DNA from: a virus
DNA: 64,000 bases
Virus record (IMG/VR): IMGVR_UViG_3300042908_000680
Coordinates: 62,001-126,000 of that record
Strand: one strand, 5' to 3'
Part shown: piece after piece, positions 7,628 to 15,640 of the stretch
Numbering within the stretch: the first letter of the stretch is position 1
Layout of the letters: each line of letters starts with the position of its first letter
Program-made: the position numbers and the translations under genes
The notes under the pieces: model-generated
Database searches by the model: none
Told to the model about the DNA's origin: nothing
The model's input: only the letters and a program-made list of their open reading frames with translations

Positions 7628-9429
7628 TGATTAATATATACGATAGAATAAAAGAAAGAACCTACACTATTGGTACTGGCAACTTCGCTCTTAGTGGAGT
7701 TGTACAGGGATTTTCTTCATTCTCATCTGTATATTCAAATAGCGGCGAGTTGTTCTATGCTGTTACTGACGGCACTAACTACGAAATCGGTTCTGGATTA
7801 TACTTATCTTCCAACAATCAGATCAAAAGATTTCCTGTCAGAAGTACTAATAGTAACAACTTAGTAAGCTTTACCGAGGGCTTAAAAGAGATATATGTTA
7901 CTTATCCAGCTAATAATGCTGTATTTAGTACATCTGGCCTTTTTCCAGTTCCACAAAATAGTGGATTAGCATTTTGGAATTCTTCCAACTCTCTATCTTA
8001 CAGCAATAAGTTTACAGTAGATTCTGGCAATGGTCGCATTGGTATCAACAAAAGCAATCCTACCGTATCGATAGATGTTGGCGGATCAAGCTCATCGTCT
8101 AACGTGAAAGCTTCTGGATTTATAGTTGGTAACTCTGGAGTATATTTCCCATCTGGTAATAATGGATTATCATCTTATCTTGGCGGAACTCAGCTAACTC
8201 ATTTTGAAATGAATAAAACAGATGCTTATTCTGCATCCGTCATAGAACTTAGTGGAAATGTTAATCAGCATATATTACTCAAAAAACAAAATGCCGGAAT
8301 GTTTTTCGCTGGACCACCAAGTGGATGTTTGCCACCATGCGATCCACAATATCCAAATTTTAGACCATTAACTCTAGAAGATGTGCCAGAATTATCTAAT
8401 ATATCTGGAATTTTAAATGCAAGAATTATTTCTACTTCTGGCTCTTTAAATAATAGCATAGTTTCAGCATCTGGCTCTTTAAATAATAAGATAGTTTCGG
8501 TTTCTGGATATTTAGATAATAAAATAAATTTTATTGCTAGTACTAATATATTATCTCAGTTTAGAATATCAACATCCACAACTGACCCACTCGCTGAAGG
8601 AGTTTCTACAACTATATATTTACATCCATATCTTGGCAATATAATCTCTCTTTTCAATGGATCTACTTGGGAAGAAAAACAATTCTCTAGTACATTGGCG
8701 TTGAATGCGACCTCTGTTAATGCTAACACAAACTATGATATTTTTGCTTATCTAAATGGAAGCACACTTTCATTTGAAAGCGTTGCGTGGAGTAATGATA
8801 CATCTAGAGGTACTGAAATATCATTACAAGATGGAGTATATTGTAAAATCAATGATAAGACTAGAAGGTATCTAGGAAGTGTGCGCAAGACTTCTGGAAA
8901 CTTTTCTAATAATTACAGTAGTAGACTAGTATTTAACGCTTATAATAGAGTTAAAAGATTTAGTGTAGTAAATGCATTTAATAATACTTGGTCACTTACT
9001 ACTACAGCAACTTATAGTATCGTTAACACTAATATAGTGCCTACTATAGAATTTTTATACGGATTGCCAGAAATGATTGATGCCAACATTAATTTATTTG
9101 TGGAAATGCCGGGAGATACTTCAATATATCAATTAATTTTATTGGATAAGCCTTATTCGGAATCTGCTAGAGCAAACAGCAACATTCTTAGTATTAATGA
9201 AATATTTTATGATTTTAATGCTAAAATTAATGCCATTGGTCAAGGATTTTTGTTATATGGTGAATTTACAGATTTTAATAAAATGTTAGCTCACGCTAGT
9301 ATGACAACAGAATTAATTGGCTACTTAGAATTATTAGCAGCAGAAAGAGTTATACTTGGCAATTCTCCAAGTATAAGTATAAATACAAGTTTTGGAGCAA
9401 ATGGTTATAATGCCACTTCCTATCAGTAG
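7627..9429 (+). CDS. Tail fibre / receptor-binding protein
   Basis: This 600-residue protein opens with a module (residues 1-95) found at the N-terminus of many phage fibres: DRIKERTYTIGTGNFALSGVVQGF, a strand pair, then LKEIYVTYPANNAVF. A GRIGINKSNPTVSIDVGG segment follows at about 138-155. Three near-identical heptad-like units (SGSLNNSIVSA, SGSLNNKIVSV, SGYLDNKI) mark a trimeric coiled or spiral neck near 270-300. The next domain (about 310-440) has TTIYLHPYLGNIISLFNG, SWNDTSRGT-type and DGVYCKINDKTRRYLGSV blocks, a conserved phage tail domain. The C-terminal 150 residues are likely the tip. Quoted spans are broken to short motifs; the family assignment is good but the receptor is unknown. 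Confidence 0.75.
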   Translation: MINIYDRIKERTYTIGTGNFALSGVVQGFSSFSSVYSNSGELFYAVTDGTNYEIGSGLYLSSNNQIKRFPVRSTNSNNLVSFTEGLKEIYVTYPANNAVFSTSGLFPVPQNSGLAFWNSSNSLSYSNKFTVDSGNGRIGINKSNPTVSIDVGGSSSSSNVKASGFIVGNSGVYFPSGNNGLSSYLGGTQLTHFEMNKTDAYSASVIELSGNVNQHILLKKQNAGMFFAGPPSGCLPPCDPQYPNFRPLTLEDVPELSNISGILNARIISTSGSLNNSIVSASGSLNNKIVSVSGYLDNKINFIASTNILSQFRISTSTTDPLAEGVSTTIYLHPYLGNIISLFNGSTWEEKQFSSTLALNATSVNANTNYDIFAYLNGSTLSFESVAWSNDTSRGTEISLQDGVYCKINDKTRRYLGSVRKTSGNFSNNYSSRLVFNAYNRVKRFSVVNAFNNTWSLTTTATYSIVNTNIVPTIEFLYGLPEMIDANINLFVEMPGDTSIYQLILLDKPYSESARANSNILSINEIFYDFNAKINAIGQGFLLYGEFTDFNKMLAHASMTTELIGYLELLAAERVILGNSPSISINTSFGANGYNATSYQ

Positions 9430-9437
9430 GTTAAAAT

Positions 9438-9944
9438 ATGTTATATAAATTAGTTCAAGAAATAAATAATATACTTCCAATAGTGGGAGTCTCAGAATCA
9501 AACGATGCAATTTCTGTTATGTATATTAATCAGCCAACTGAATCACAATTAGAAGCTATAAATGAGATATTGAACAATTGGCCTTTAAAAAAACTTAAAT
9601 CAGAAAAACTTAAACAATTAGATATAGTTTGGGCCGAAATTGTAAAAACTGGCTGGACAACCCAAGCTGGATATAAACTTGGAATAGATATTCAAGACAT
9701 TACATTATTAACCGGCGCATTCACATTAGCTAAAGAAGCCAACAATATTGGACTTACTGATCCATCATATATAGTTGACACCGAAGGAAATTCTCATGGA
9801 TTATCATTACCAGAATTTACTCAATTGATGTTACAATATGGTCAAGCCAGAGCAACCTTAAGCAATTCATACGCCGCACTAAAACAATCTATTAATGAGT
9901 CTACAAGTATAGAAGAATTAAACGCTATCAACTTAACAATATAG
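9438..9944 (+). CDS. DUF4376-like tail-fibre-associated protein
   Basis: This 168-residue protein contains, from about residue 65, a GWTTQAGYKLGIDIQDITLL segment, then IVDTEGNSHGLSLPEFTQLM and a final helix YAALKQSINESTSIEELNAI. This order is that of the DUF4376 domain often attached to fibre-assembly or fibre proteins. It lies right after the receptor-binding fibre gene with only a weak AGG upstream, so translation may depend on its neighbour. I infer a chaperone or accessory part of the fibre. Confidence 0.6.
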   Translation: MLYKLVQEINNILPIVGVSESNDAISVMYINQPTESQLEAINEILNNWPLKKLKSEKLKQLDIVWAEIVKTGWTTQAGYKLGIDIQDITLLTGAFTLAKEANNIGLTDPSYIVDTEGNSHGLSLPEFTQLMLQYGQARATLSNSYAALKQSINESTSIEELNAINLTI

Positions 9945-9951
9945 GTGACTT

Positions 9952-10434
9952 ATGCCAGTAAATGTGCCAGAGAGCGTTTTTGCCAAATACTATGACGTAA
10001 TAGATTCTACCTTCGATATTTTTGGCGTAATGTGTAAACTTGTATCTACCAATAGAATAGAAGAAACTGTATATAGTCCAAGTAATAATATTCCAGAAAA
10101 AAATTCTATAAATGTTCATCGTCTAAATAACACAAACTATGAGCGTAGTAATAAAATTATAAGAGAAGTAGAAGTATTTACAGAAATTAAATTAAAAGTA
10201 TACTGGAATCCAAAAGAGTGGATTAATGTGGCTGGCGATATACAAGTCCCAAATAATGTTATACAGACTATTGGCTTTATGAAAGACTTACCACAAATAC
10301 TAAAAGCCAAAGCACTCATAGTACATAAGGACATACAGGACTATAAAGAAATGAGATTTGAGAGAATGGGAGAACATATACCAATGGGTCTTAGGCAAAA
10401 TAGATATTTTTCATGCCTTTGGAATAGAACATGA
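9952..10434 (+). CDS. Putative neck / head-closure protein
   Basis: This 160-residue protein has an AGGTG site before ATG 9952 and its stop overlaps the next start as ATGA. It is rich in beta-strands (VFTEIKLKVYWNPKEWINVAGDI) with a basic C-terminus (GLRQNRYFSCLWNRT). No domain is recognised with confidence. Its position between the fibre/connector genes and two further neck-type genes suggests a head-completion or tail-terminator role, which is inference. Confidence 0.4.
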   Translation: MPVNVPESVFAKYYDVIDSTFDIFGVMCKLVSTNRIEETVYSPSNNIPEKNSINVHRLNNTNYERSNKIIREVEVFTEIKLKVYWNPKEWINVAGDIQVPNNVIQTIGFMKDLPQILKAKALIVHKDIQDYKEMRFERMGEHIPMGLRQNRYFSCLWNRT

Positions 10435-11069
10435 CCATAACATTGAAATTACTTGAGTCAGTTGATCAGATAGAGAATAACATACTATCTGCTATAGCTA
10501 CTCAATTTAATTCTTCAATGAAATCAAATAAATCAAAGATATTAGATAATGTTAAATTATTAATTCCACCTTGGATATCAAGCCAACCAGAAATAGAATC
10601 TTTATCTTCTGGAGGCACTTCATCTTTGATTGGTCAGTTCGGAATAACTATTAGTGCAGTTTCTATAATTAATGCCATTATATCTTCGGTAGTAAGTTCA
10701 ACAAGTATATCGGTAGTTCCATATAATAATAAACTAAAGGGTGGTGGTATTGAAGTTAATATTCAACCAGATAATTTTGCCAATTTATTAAATCTTCCCC
10801 AAGGTCACTCTGTCTATAAAGATGGAGACTTGCATTGGCTAGATTGGTTATTAAATAGGGGAGATGAAATTATAGTAGTTGGATATGAATATAACCCACA
10901 AACCGGCTTGGGACGATCTAGATTAGGTAACATGAAAGAAGGAGGTTCTTTTAGAGTACCTCCACAATTTTCTGGAACAGACAAAGATAATTTCATAACT
11001 CGCGCTTTAACCGGCGGTGAACAAGAAAAACAAATAGCTAAAATCTTTGAAAATATATTAGGTGCATAA
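10431..11069 (+). CDS. Putative tail-completion / neck protein
   Basis: This 212-residue protein begins with a helical segment (residues 1-50), as in HK97 gp10-like tail-completion proteins. A hydrophobic stretch lies near 75-95 (ITISAVSIINAIISSVVSS). The C-terminal half contains LHWLDWLLNRGDEIIVVGYEY and GGSFRVPPQFSGTDKDNFITRAL, a pattern I associate with neck proteins of large phages. It overlaps both neighbours by 1-4 bases, so all three are co-translated. The exact role is unproven. Confidence 0.45.
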   Translation: MTITLKLLESVDQIENNILSAIATQFNSSMKSNKSKILDNVKLLIPPWISSQPEIESLSSGGTSSLIGQFGITISAVSIINAIISSVVSSTSISVVPYNNKLKGGGIEVNIQPDNFANLLNLPQGHSVYKDGDLHWLDWLLNRGDEIIVVGYEYNPQTGLGRSRLGNMKEGGSFRVPPQFSGTDKDNFITRALTGGEQEKQIAKIFENILGA

Positions 11070-12040
11070 TGAATTATCTAAATCTTAAAGGATTTAATAG
11101 CGTATTTGATAGTACGTTAAATAATGAACTACAAGATAATATAGTTGAATTTTTGGAATGGTCGCTATTGGAAAAAGGGAACTACATGAATGTATCTCTT
11201 GGCGAACTTTCTCCAGAGGGTGTAGATTATAGTAAACTTAGAATATCCTCCAATTCCTCTTTTCCTAGCGGCAAGGCTTGGGAAAGTTTTAGACAAAACT
11301 GGGTCTGGCAAAGCGGGATTTCTTACACTCCATCGCCAGTTGTTGGAAATAATAACTCAATTCCCGGTATTTCTGGAGTTTATGTAAATAATACATTTTA
11401 CCCATCCAACACAAGTGGCACATATGCCCATAAAGTAGACTATTTTAATGGTAGAATTATCTTTAATAATCCCATTCCTACATCTAGTACCGTAAAAGCC
11501 GAGTATAGTTATAGATACATCAATATAGTGTATGCTAATAGCCTTCCTTGGCTGGCTGAAGTTCAGTACTCATCATTAGATATAGACACTGATTTTAATA
11601 CCTTAAATAAAGGTAAATATGACCTTCCAACAGAAGCTAGAATCCAATTACCAGCAATAGCCATAGAAATAGTTCCCCGGCGTACAATGAAAGGATATCA
11701 GCTTGGCGGTGGTCAATTTGTTGAAACAGACGTACTTTTCCACTGTTTAGCAGAGGACGAATACACTAGAAATAAATTAGTAGATATTATTTCTCTACAA
11801 AATGAGAAGACTATATACATGTTCAATAGTAATGATATAGCTAGAAGTGGTGCATTTCCCCTAGATTATCGTGGATTTCCTGTTTCTGGAGCTTTGAGAT
11901 ATCCAGAATTAGTAGATCAATACTATCGTGGAAGCTTGAGGTTAAAAAATTCTAATGTTCAAAATATGAAGCTAGTAAATAGCAATTTCTATGCTGGTAT
12001 TGTAAGGATGACCCTTGAGACAATTGAAACTTCGATATAA
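11069..12040 (+). CDS. Virion structural protein, probable neck/tail-initiation component
   Basis: This 323-residue protein starts in a TAATG overlap. Conserved-looking stretches are VDYFNGRIIFNNPIP (a beta-turn motif shared by several phage structural proteins), AIEIVPRRTMKGYQLGGGQ and EYTRNKLVDIISLQNEKTIYMF. It ends just before the gap holding a promoter-like box and the tail-tube gene. A tail-terminator or tube-initiator role fits its position, but nothing in the sequence proves it. Confidence 0.45.
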   Translation: MNYLNLKGFNSVFDSTLNNELQDNIVEFLEWSLLEKGNYMNVSLGELSPEGVDYSKLRISSNSSFPSGKAWESFRQNWVWQSGISYTPSPVVGNNNSIPGISGVYVNNTFYPSNTSGTYAHKVDYFNGRIIFNNPIPTSSTVKAEYSYRYINIVYANSLPWLAEVQYSSLDIDTDFNTLNKGKYDLPTEARIQLPAIAIEIVPRRTMKGYQLGGGQFVETDVLFHCLAEDEYTRNKLVDIISLQNEKTIYMFNSNDIARSGAFPLDYRGFPVSGALRYPELVDQYYRGSLRLKNSNVQNMKLVNSNFYAGIVRMTLETIETSI

Positions 12041-12048
12041 ATTTAGTG

Positions 12049-12054
12049 TATAAG
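12049..12054 (+). promoter_or_regulatory. Candidate phage promoter, AGTGTATAAG
   Basis: TTTAGTGTATAAGTAAC lies in the 50-base gap before the probable tail-tube gene. The TATAAG box is 36 bases before the ATG and shares AGTGTATAA with the box at 44272. Confidence 0.4.
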
Positions 12055-12090
12055 TAACTAGAGCTTACCATCTTAAAATAGGAGAGAATT

Positions 12091-13263
12091 ATGCCCAACA
12101 ACAGAATCTTCTACGCTTGCCAAGCAGTCGCCATTGAGCCATTACAAGCTAACCAGAGTACCGGAGCATTAGAAGTCACATCAAACGGTGTACAGGTTTT
12201 GCATGGCGTTCAAAGCGTTGGCTTAAATACAACATTCAATCTAGAACAAGTTTTCGAACTAGGTCAAATCCACATTTATGAAAATATTGAAGGTGTACCA
12301 GATGTTGAAGTTACATTGGAAAAAGTCCTTGATGGATTTCCATTAATGTATCACCTTGCTACATGTGGTGTAGAAAATGAAACTGGCAGTGCCAGTAAGC
12401 AATCCTTAGTAGCAAGATCAAAGCAAAGATGTAATGTATATTTAGGTATTTTCCCAGATACTGTTGAGCATATTGCTGACGCTGCTGCTAACGCAACCGC
12501 AGAAGTTCAGATGAGTGGTATGTATGTTAGTAGCTTAAGCTATACTCTTCCAACTGACGGTAACTGCACAGAATCTCTTACACTAGTTGGAAATCACAAG
12601 GCTTGGAATACTAGCAAATTTACAAGCGCGGTTGCTGCTCAGTTAGATTGGACCGGAGCGGTTGGAAATCTTGACAAACCAAAGAATTTACAAGCTGGAA
12701 CTACTTATGGTGGTATTCAAAGAAGAGAGAATGTAGATATTAAAAATTCAATTTTTCCAAAAGGTATCTATGGTGTTGCTAATAATGCAAACGCACAAAA
12801 TGCTTGGAATTCTTCTCAATCAAAACCAAATGTCCACTTTCAAAATATATCAATTAGCACAGATTTAAGTAGAGAAGATATCCAAGAATTAGGTAGAAAA
12901 GCTCCATACTATAGGTTTGCTAGTTTTCCAGTAGAAGTAACCTGTGAATTCGAAGTTATTGCTATTTCTGGAGATTTCGTTAATGCTTATGAAGAAGGTG
13001 CATTTGGAGTAAATAATGAGAATTATGGGAATAATACTTCAGAAGAAACCATCATGATCAAATTGCACGATGGAACAGTATTCGACTTAGGTACAAAGAG
13101 TAGATTAGCCTCTGTTAATTATACCGGTGGTGACGCTGGCGGTGGTAATGGAACTATAACTTATAGTTATTCAACTTACAATAGTCTTACCGTTACTCAT
13201 CCTTCAGATTTAATATCTAGTAAGAATAATCCAACTTATGCGCCATCTTATAATGGTACTTGA
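12091..13263 (+). CDS. Probable major tail tube protein
   Basis: This 390-residue protein has a strong AGGAGAG site, its own promoter-like box upstream and a terminator-like hairpin downstream, all expected of an abundant virion protein. The body is beta-rich with VQSVGLNTTFNLEQVFELGQ near 45-65 (an N-terminal strand pair typical of tube proteins) and RFASFPVEVTCEFEVIAISG near 280-300, like the outer-strand region of tail tubes. It lies right before chaperone-like genes and the tape measure, the canonical order. No sheath gene is present beside it. A tail-associated decoration protein is the alternative. Confidence 0.65.
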   Translation: MPNNRIFYACQAVAIEPLQANQSTGALEVTSNGVQVLHGVQSVGLNTTFNLEQVFELGQIHIYENIEGVPDVEVTLEKVLDGFPLMYHLATCGVENETGSASKQSLVARSKQRCNVYLGIFPDTVEHIADAAANATAEVQMSGMYVSSLSYTLPTDGNCTESLTLVGNHKAWNTSKFTSAVAAQLDWTGAVGNLDKPKNLQAGTTYGGIQRRENVDIKNSIFPKGIYGVANNANAQNAWNSSQSKPNVHFQNISISTDLSREDIQELGRKAPYYRFASFPVEVTCEFEVIAISGDFVNAYEEGAFGVNNENYGNNTSEETIMIKLHDGTVFDLGTKSRLASVNYTGGDAGGGNGTITYSYSTYNSLTVTHPSDLISSKNNPTYAPSYNGT

Positions 13264-13308
13264 TACATAAATTAGCTGATTATTAGGACTCAAAAGGAAA
13301 CAAAATAA

Positions 13309-13347
13309 ATGCTCCCGCTTGTGAGATGTCTATATGAAGCATCATGA
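13309..13347 (+). other. Possible 12-codon leader peptide over the hairpin
   Basis: ATG 13309 is ten bases after AAAAGGA (13292-13298), a better ribosome site than that of the downstream gene, and opens MLPLVRCLYEAS with a TGA at 13345-13347. It runs through the left arm and loop of the hairpin at 13312-13354, so its translation could alter hairpin folding. Chance occurrence is quite possible. Confidence 0.25.
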
Positions 13348-13360
13348 GCGGGAGTTTTTT
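13312..13360 (+). terminator. Intrinsic terminator-like hairpin after the tail tube gene
   Basis: CTCCCGCTTGTGA (13312-13324) can pair with TCATGAGCGGGAG (13342-13354), giving 13 pairs including two G-U, followed by six T (13355-13360). It lies 48 bases after the tail-tube stop. Its loop contains the ATG of the next gene, so it is both terminator-like and coding; partial termination would favour tube over chaperone and tape measure. Confidence 0.65.
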
Positions 13361-14377
13361 ATTTCTATGATAAGATCTGGAAAAGTATTTGTAAACCACA
13401 AGGACATAGAATTAGAAATATGCCCGTTAACACTTGATCAATCTTTTAAATCTTGTTTAATATATAAAGAGGCTTATGATAAGGCTTATTCTGAAGAAAT
13501 AATGACAGAAGAGGATATGGATCAATGGATGATGGAAAATGAACTATGGACTATGCATGATAATAAAAGGGAGGAAGGATTTAAAAAAGATATTGAGAGA
13601 TTAAAAGTAGAAATCTATAATGCTAGAGATAATGAAGCATTAGCTAATAGTATAAGAAAATATATACGTGCTGGTGAGTCACAATTAACAGCGCACTTAA
13701 ATAAAAAGTATATATATCATCAAAATACATGCGAGGGTGTTGCTTCTGCCGAAAGGCTAGCTTGGATAGTAAAAAACACGACATACTTCAATGGTAAGCT
13801 CTATGATTTTGAAGAATTGTCGTTGCAATACGTTGTAGATGAATGGCAATCTCACTTTATACCAGAAAATAAATCTAGAGAATTAGCCAGAAATGATCCT
13901 TGGAAATCTTTATGGATAACTAGAGAAAATTCTGGATCTTCTCTATTTGCTAATCCCCAAAATACAGAATTAACATATAATCAAAAAAATCTCTTAGTTT
14001 GGTCACAAATGTATGATAATATTCAAGAATCTATGGAGTGTCCAAATAAAGAAGTTATAGAAGATGATGACATGCTAGACGGATGGTTCATAGTTCAACA
14101 TGAAAAACGAGAAAAAGATAGAATAGCAAAAGAATTTGAGAATGATACTCAAAATGAAAAGATAAAAAATGCATCAGAAGTATTTATAGTTTCTAATGAC
14201 AACAAAAAAATAAATAAAATTCACGATATGAATGATCAATTTGGTAAGGCAATTAAAAAACAAAGAGATACAGTAATTCAGAAAAAAGGATATGTAAACG
14301 ATCATGACTTACCAGATCAAAGACGTAATATAGAAATGATGGCTACTAATCAAATGAGAGGAAAAATGGGAGGATAA
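13334..14377 (+). CDS. Tail-assembly-chaperone-like protein A
   Basis: This 347-residue helical protein shares its architecture with the 292-residue protein at 14729. Both have a short beta-hairpin start, an EEIMTEEDMDQWMMENELW segment (here) matching GIMTKKELEKFMKEQGIW (there), then a coiled helix and a domain with N-TTYFNGKLYDFEEL against HSAFYQNGQKVYNDLD. The pair lies between tail tube and tape measure, where phages place tail-assembly chaperones. ATG 13334 lies in a hairpin loop and has only a weak GTGAG upstream; ATG 13367 would use GGGAG but cut the beta-hairpin that the paralogue keeps, so I prefer 13334. The C-terminal 100 residues are charged and probably flexible. Confidence 0.55.
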   Translation: MKHHEREFFISMIRSGKVFVNHKDIELEICPLTLDQSFKSCLIYKEAYDKAYSEEIMTEEDMDQWMMENELWTMHDNKREEGFKKDIERLKVEIYNARDNEALANSIRKYIRAGESQLTAHLNKKYIYHQNTCEGVASAERLAWIVKNTTYFNGKLYDFEELSLQYVVDEWQSHFIPENKSRELARNDPWKSLWITRENSGSSLFANPQNTELTYNQKNLLVWSQMYDNIQESMECPNKEVIEDDDMLDGWFIVQHEKREKDRIAKEFENDTQNEKIKNASEVFIVSNDNKKINKIHDMNDQFGKAIKKQRDTVIQKKGYVNDHDLPDQRRNIEMMATNQMRGKMGG

Positions 14378-14380
14378 AAT

Positions 14381-14713
14381 ATGGAACCAGACTATAAGAA
14401 GACAAGAGAATCAAAATATAAAGCTGATTCAAGAGATAGGTTATCTAAGATTCTCAAAAAGAAAATACAAACTACTATGATTGGTGCTTTAAGCACACTA
14501 GAAGAAAACTTTAGTTTTTTGTGGACTAACGAATCTGGAAGCCCGTTGACAAAAGACCAAGAAGTAATGAAAAGTCTATATAATAAAGTTAGGTCGGAAA
14601 TACTTGACCGAGGAAACAATCAAGCACGAAATATTGATGCAGAATTAGCTCAATATGAAATTGAGTGGACAAGATATCAGATGAAGATACCCGTAATTAA
14701 CCCTAATAACTAA
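14381..14713 (+). CDS. Conserved-looking small helical protein between the chaperone-like pair
   Basis: This 110-residue protein has a GGGAGG site before ATG 14381. It is basic at the N-terminus (YKADSRDRLSKILKKKIQTT) and helical throughout, with a clear second helix LYNKVRSEILDRGNNQARNI followed by AELAQYEIEWTRYQ. From memory, similar EILD-GNNQ-R proteins occur in other tailed phages near tail genes, with no known function. Its place between two paralogous chaperone-like genes suggests a tail-assembly role. DNA binding cannot be excluded from its charge. Confidence 0.45.
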   Translation: MEPDYKKTRESKYKADSRDRLSKILKKKIQTTMIGALSTLEENFSFLWTNESGSPLTKDQEVMKSLYNKVRSEILDRGNNQARNIDAELAQYEIEWTRYQMKIPVINPNN

Positions 14714-14728
14714 TAATTGGAGGAAACC

Positions 14729-15607
14729 ATGTCGCAGGATAAGGAAAAGATCGTTGATGTAAAGATTACTAAGGACGGAAAAGAAGAAACTGTAAAGATT
14801 GTAGTCAAACGCCCCAGTAGTTCATTAATTTCTTCGGCTCAAAGAGTCGGAGCAAAGGCTTGGACCGATTGTGTTCGTGATGGGATTATGACAAAAAAGG
14901 AACTTGAAAAGTTCATGAAAGAGCAAGGTATTTGGGATGAAGGTAGAGATGAAGAGCAGAAAAAAGTGATTCAAGAGATTTCAAATCTTGAAAGAAAGCT
15001 CTATGTTAGTGGTAGTGGTGGCAAAAAGCTCAAGGCTTCTGAGGGCAAGAATATTGCTATTCAGATGAGAATTAAGAGAAATGAGCTTAGAGACTTGATT
15101 GCCGAGAAAATGAGTCTTGAGCAAAACACCGCAGAATCCATCTCTGATAACGTAAGATTTGACTATCTTGTGGCTCATTCTGCTTTTTATCAAAATGGAC
15201 AGAAAGTGTATAATGATCTAGATGACTATAAGGAAAGATCAGACGATCAGATCGCTTTTAGTGCAGCTTCTAGTCTAGCTTCTATGATGTATTCTGTAGA
15301 TAAGGATTTTGAGGCCAAACTACCAGAAAATAAATTCCTTAAAATGTTCCACTTTGTGGATGATAATCTAAGTTTGGTGAATGATAAGGGCGAAACCGTA
15401 GATACAGATGGGCGAAAAATAGATAATCAAGGATATTGGCTCAATGATCAAGGTCAAAGAGTAGATAAAGATGGCAATGTTCTTGACGAAAATGGCAACT
15501 ATATTCCCACCGTCACATACGTGGACGATGAGGACAAAGAAGTAAAAGCCGAAGAAACAGAAAAACCCACTAAGAAAAAGAAGTCAACAGCAACGGATAG
15601 TGAATGA
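14729..15607 (+). CDS. Tail-assembly-chaperone-like protein B
   Basis: GGAGG at 14719-14723 selects ATG 14729, giving 292 residues. The protein parallels the 13334 product (IMTKKELEKF, GIWDEGRDEEQKK, then a coiled helix), but its C-terminus differs. Residues about 225-275 hold five related short units of the form NDKGETVD, DTDGRKID, NDQGQRVD, DKDGNVLD and DENGNYIP, then an acidic/Lys-rich tail. The Asp-Gly-rich units could be flexible or bind a cation. It is directly followed by the tape measure, as expected for a tail-assembly chaperone. No frameshift joins the two proteins; they are separate genes. Confidence 0.55.
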   Translation: MSQDKEKIVDVKITKDGKEETVKIVVKRPSSSLISSAQRVGAKAWTDCVRDGIMTKKELEKFMKEQGIWDEGRDEEQKKVIQEISNLERKLYVSGSGGKKLKASEGKNIAIQMRIKRNELRDLIAEKMSLEQNTAESISDNVRFDYLVAHSAFYQNGQKVYNDLDDYKERSDDQIAFSAASSLASMMYSVDKDFEAKLPENKFLKMFHFVDDNLSLVNDKGETVDTDGRKIDNQGYWLNDQGQRVDKDGNVLDENGNYIPTVTYVDDEDKEVKAEETEKPTKKKKSTATDSE

Positions 15608-15640
15608 GATAGAGTTGTGTGGCATCAGTAAAGGAGAATC

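Noticed and set aside
13334-14713. Programmed frameshift between the chaperone-like genes
   Set aside because: Stops and starts are separated by clear ribosome sites, and no slippery heptamer near the stop of the first gene convinced me.
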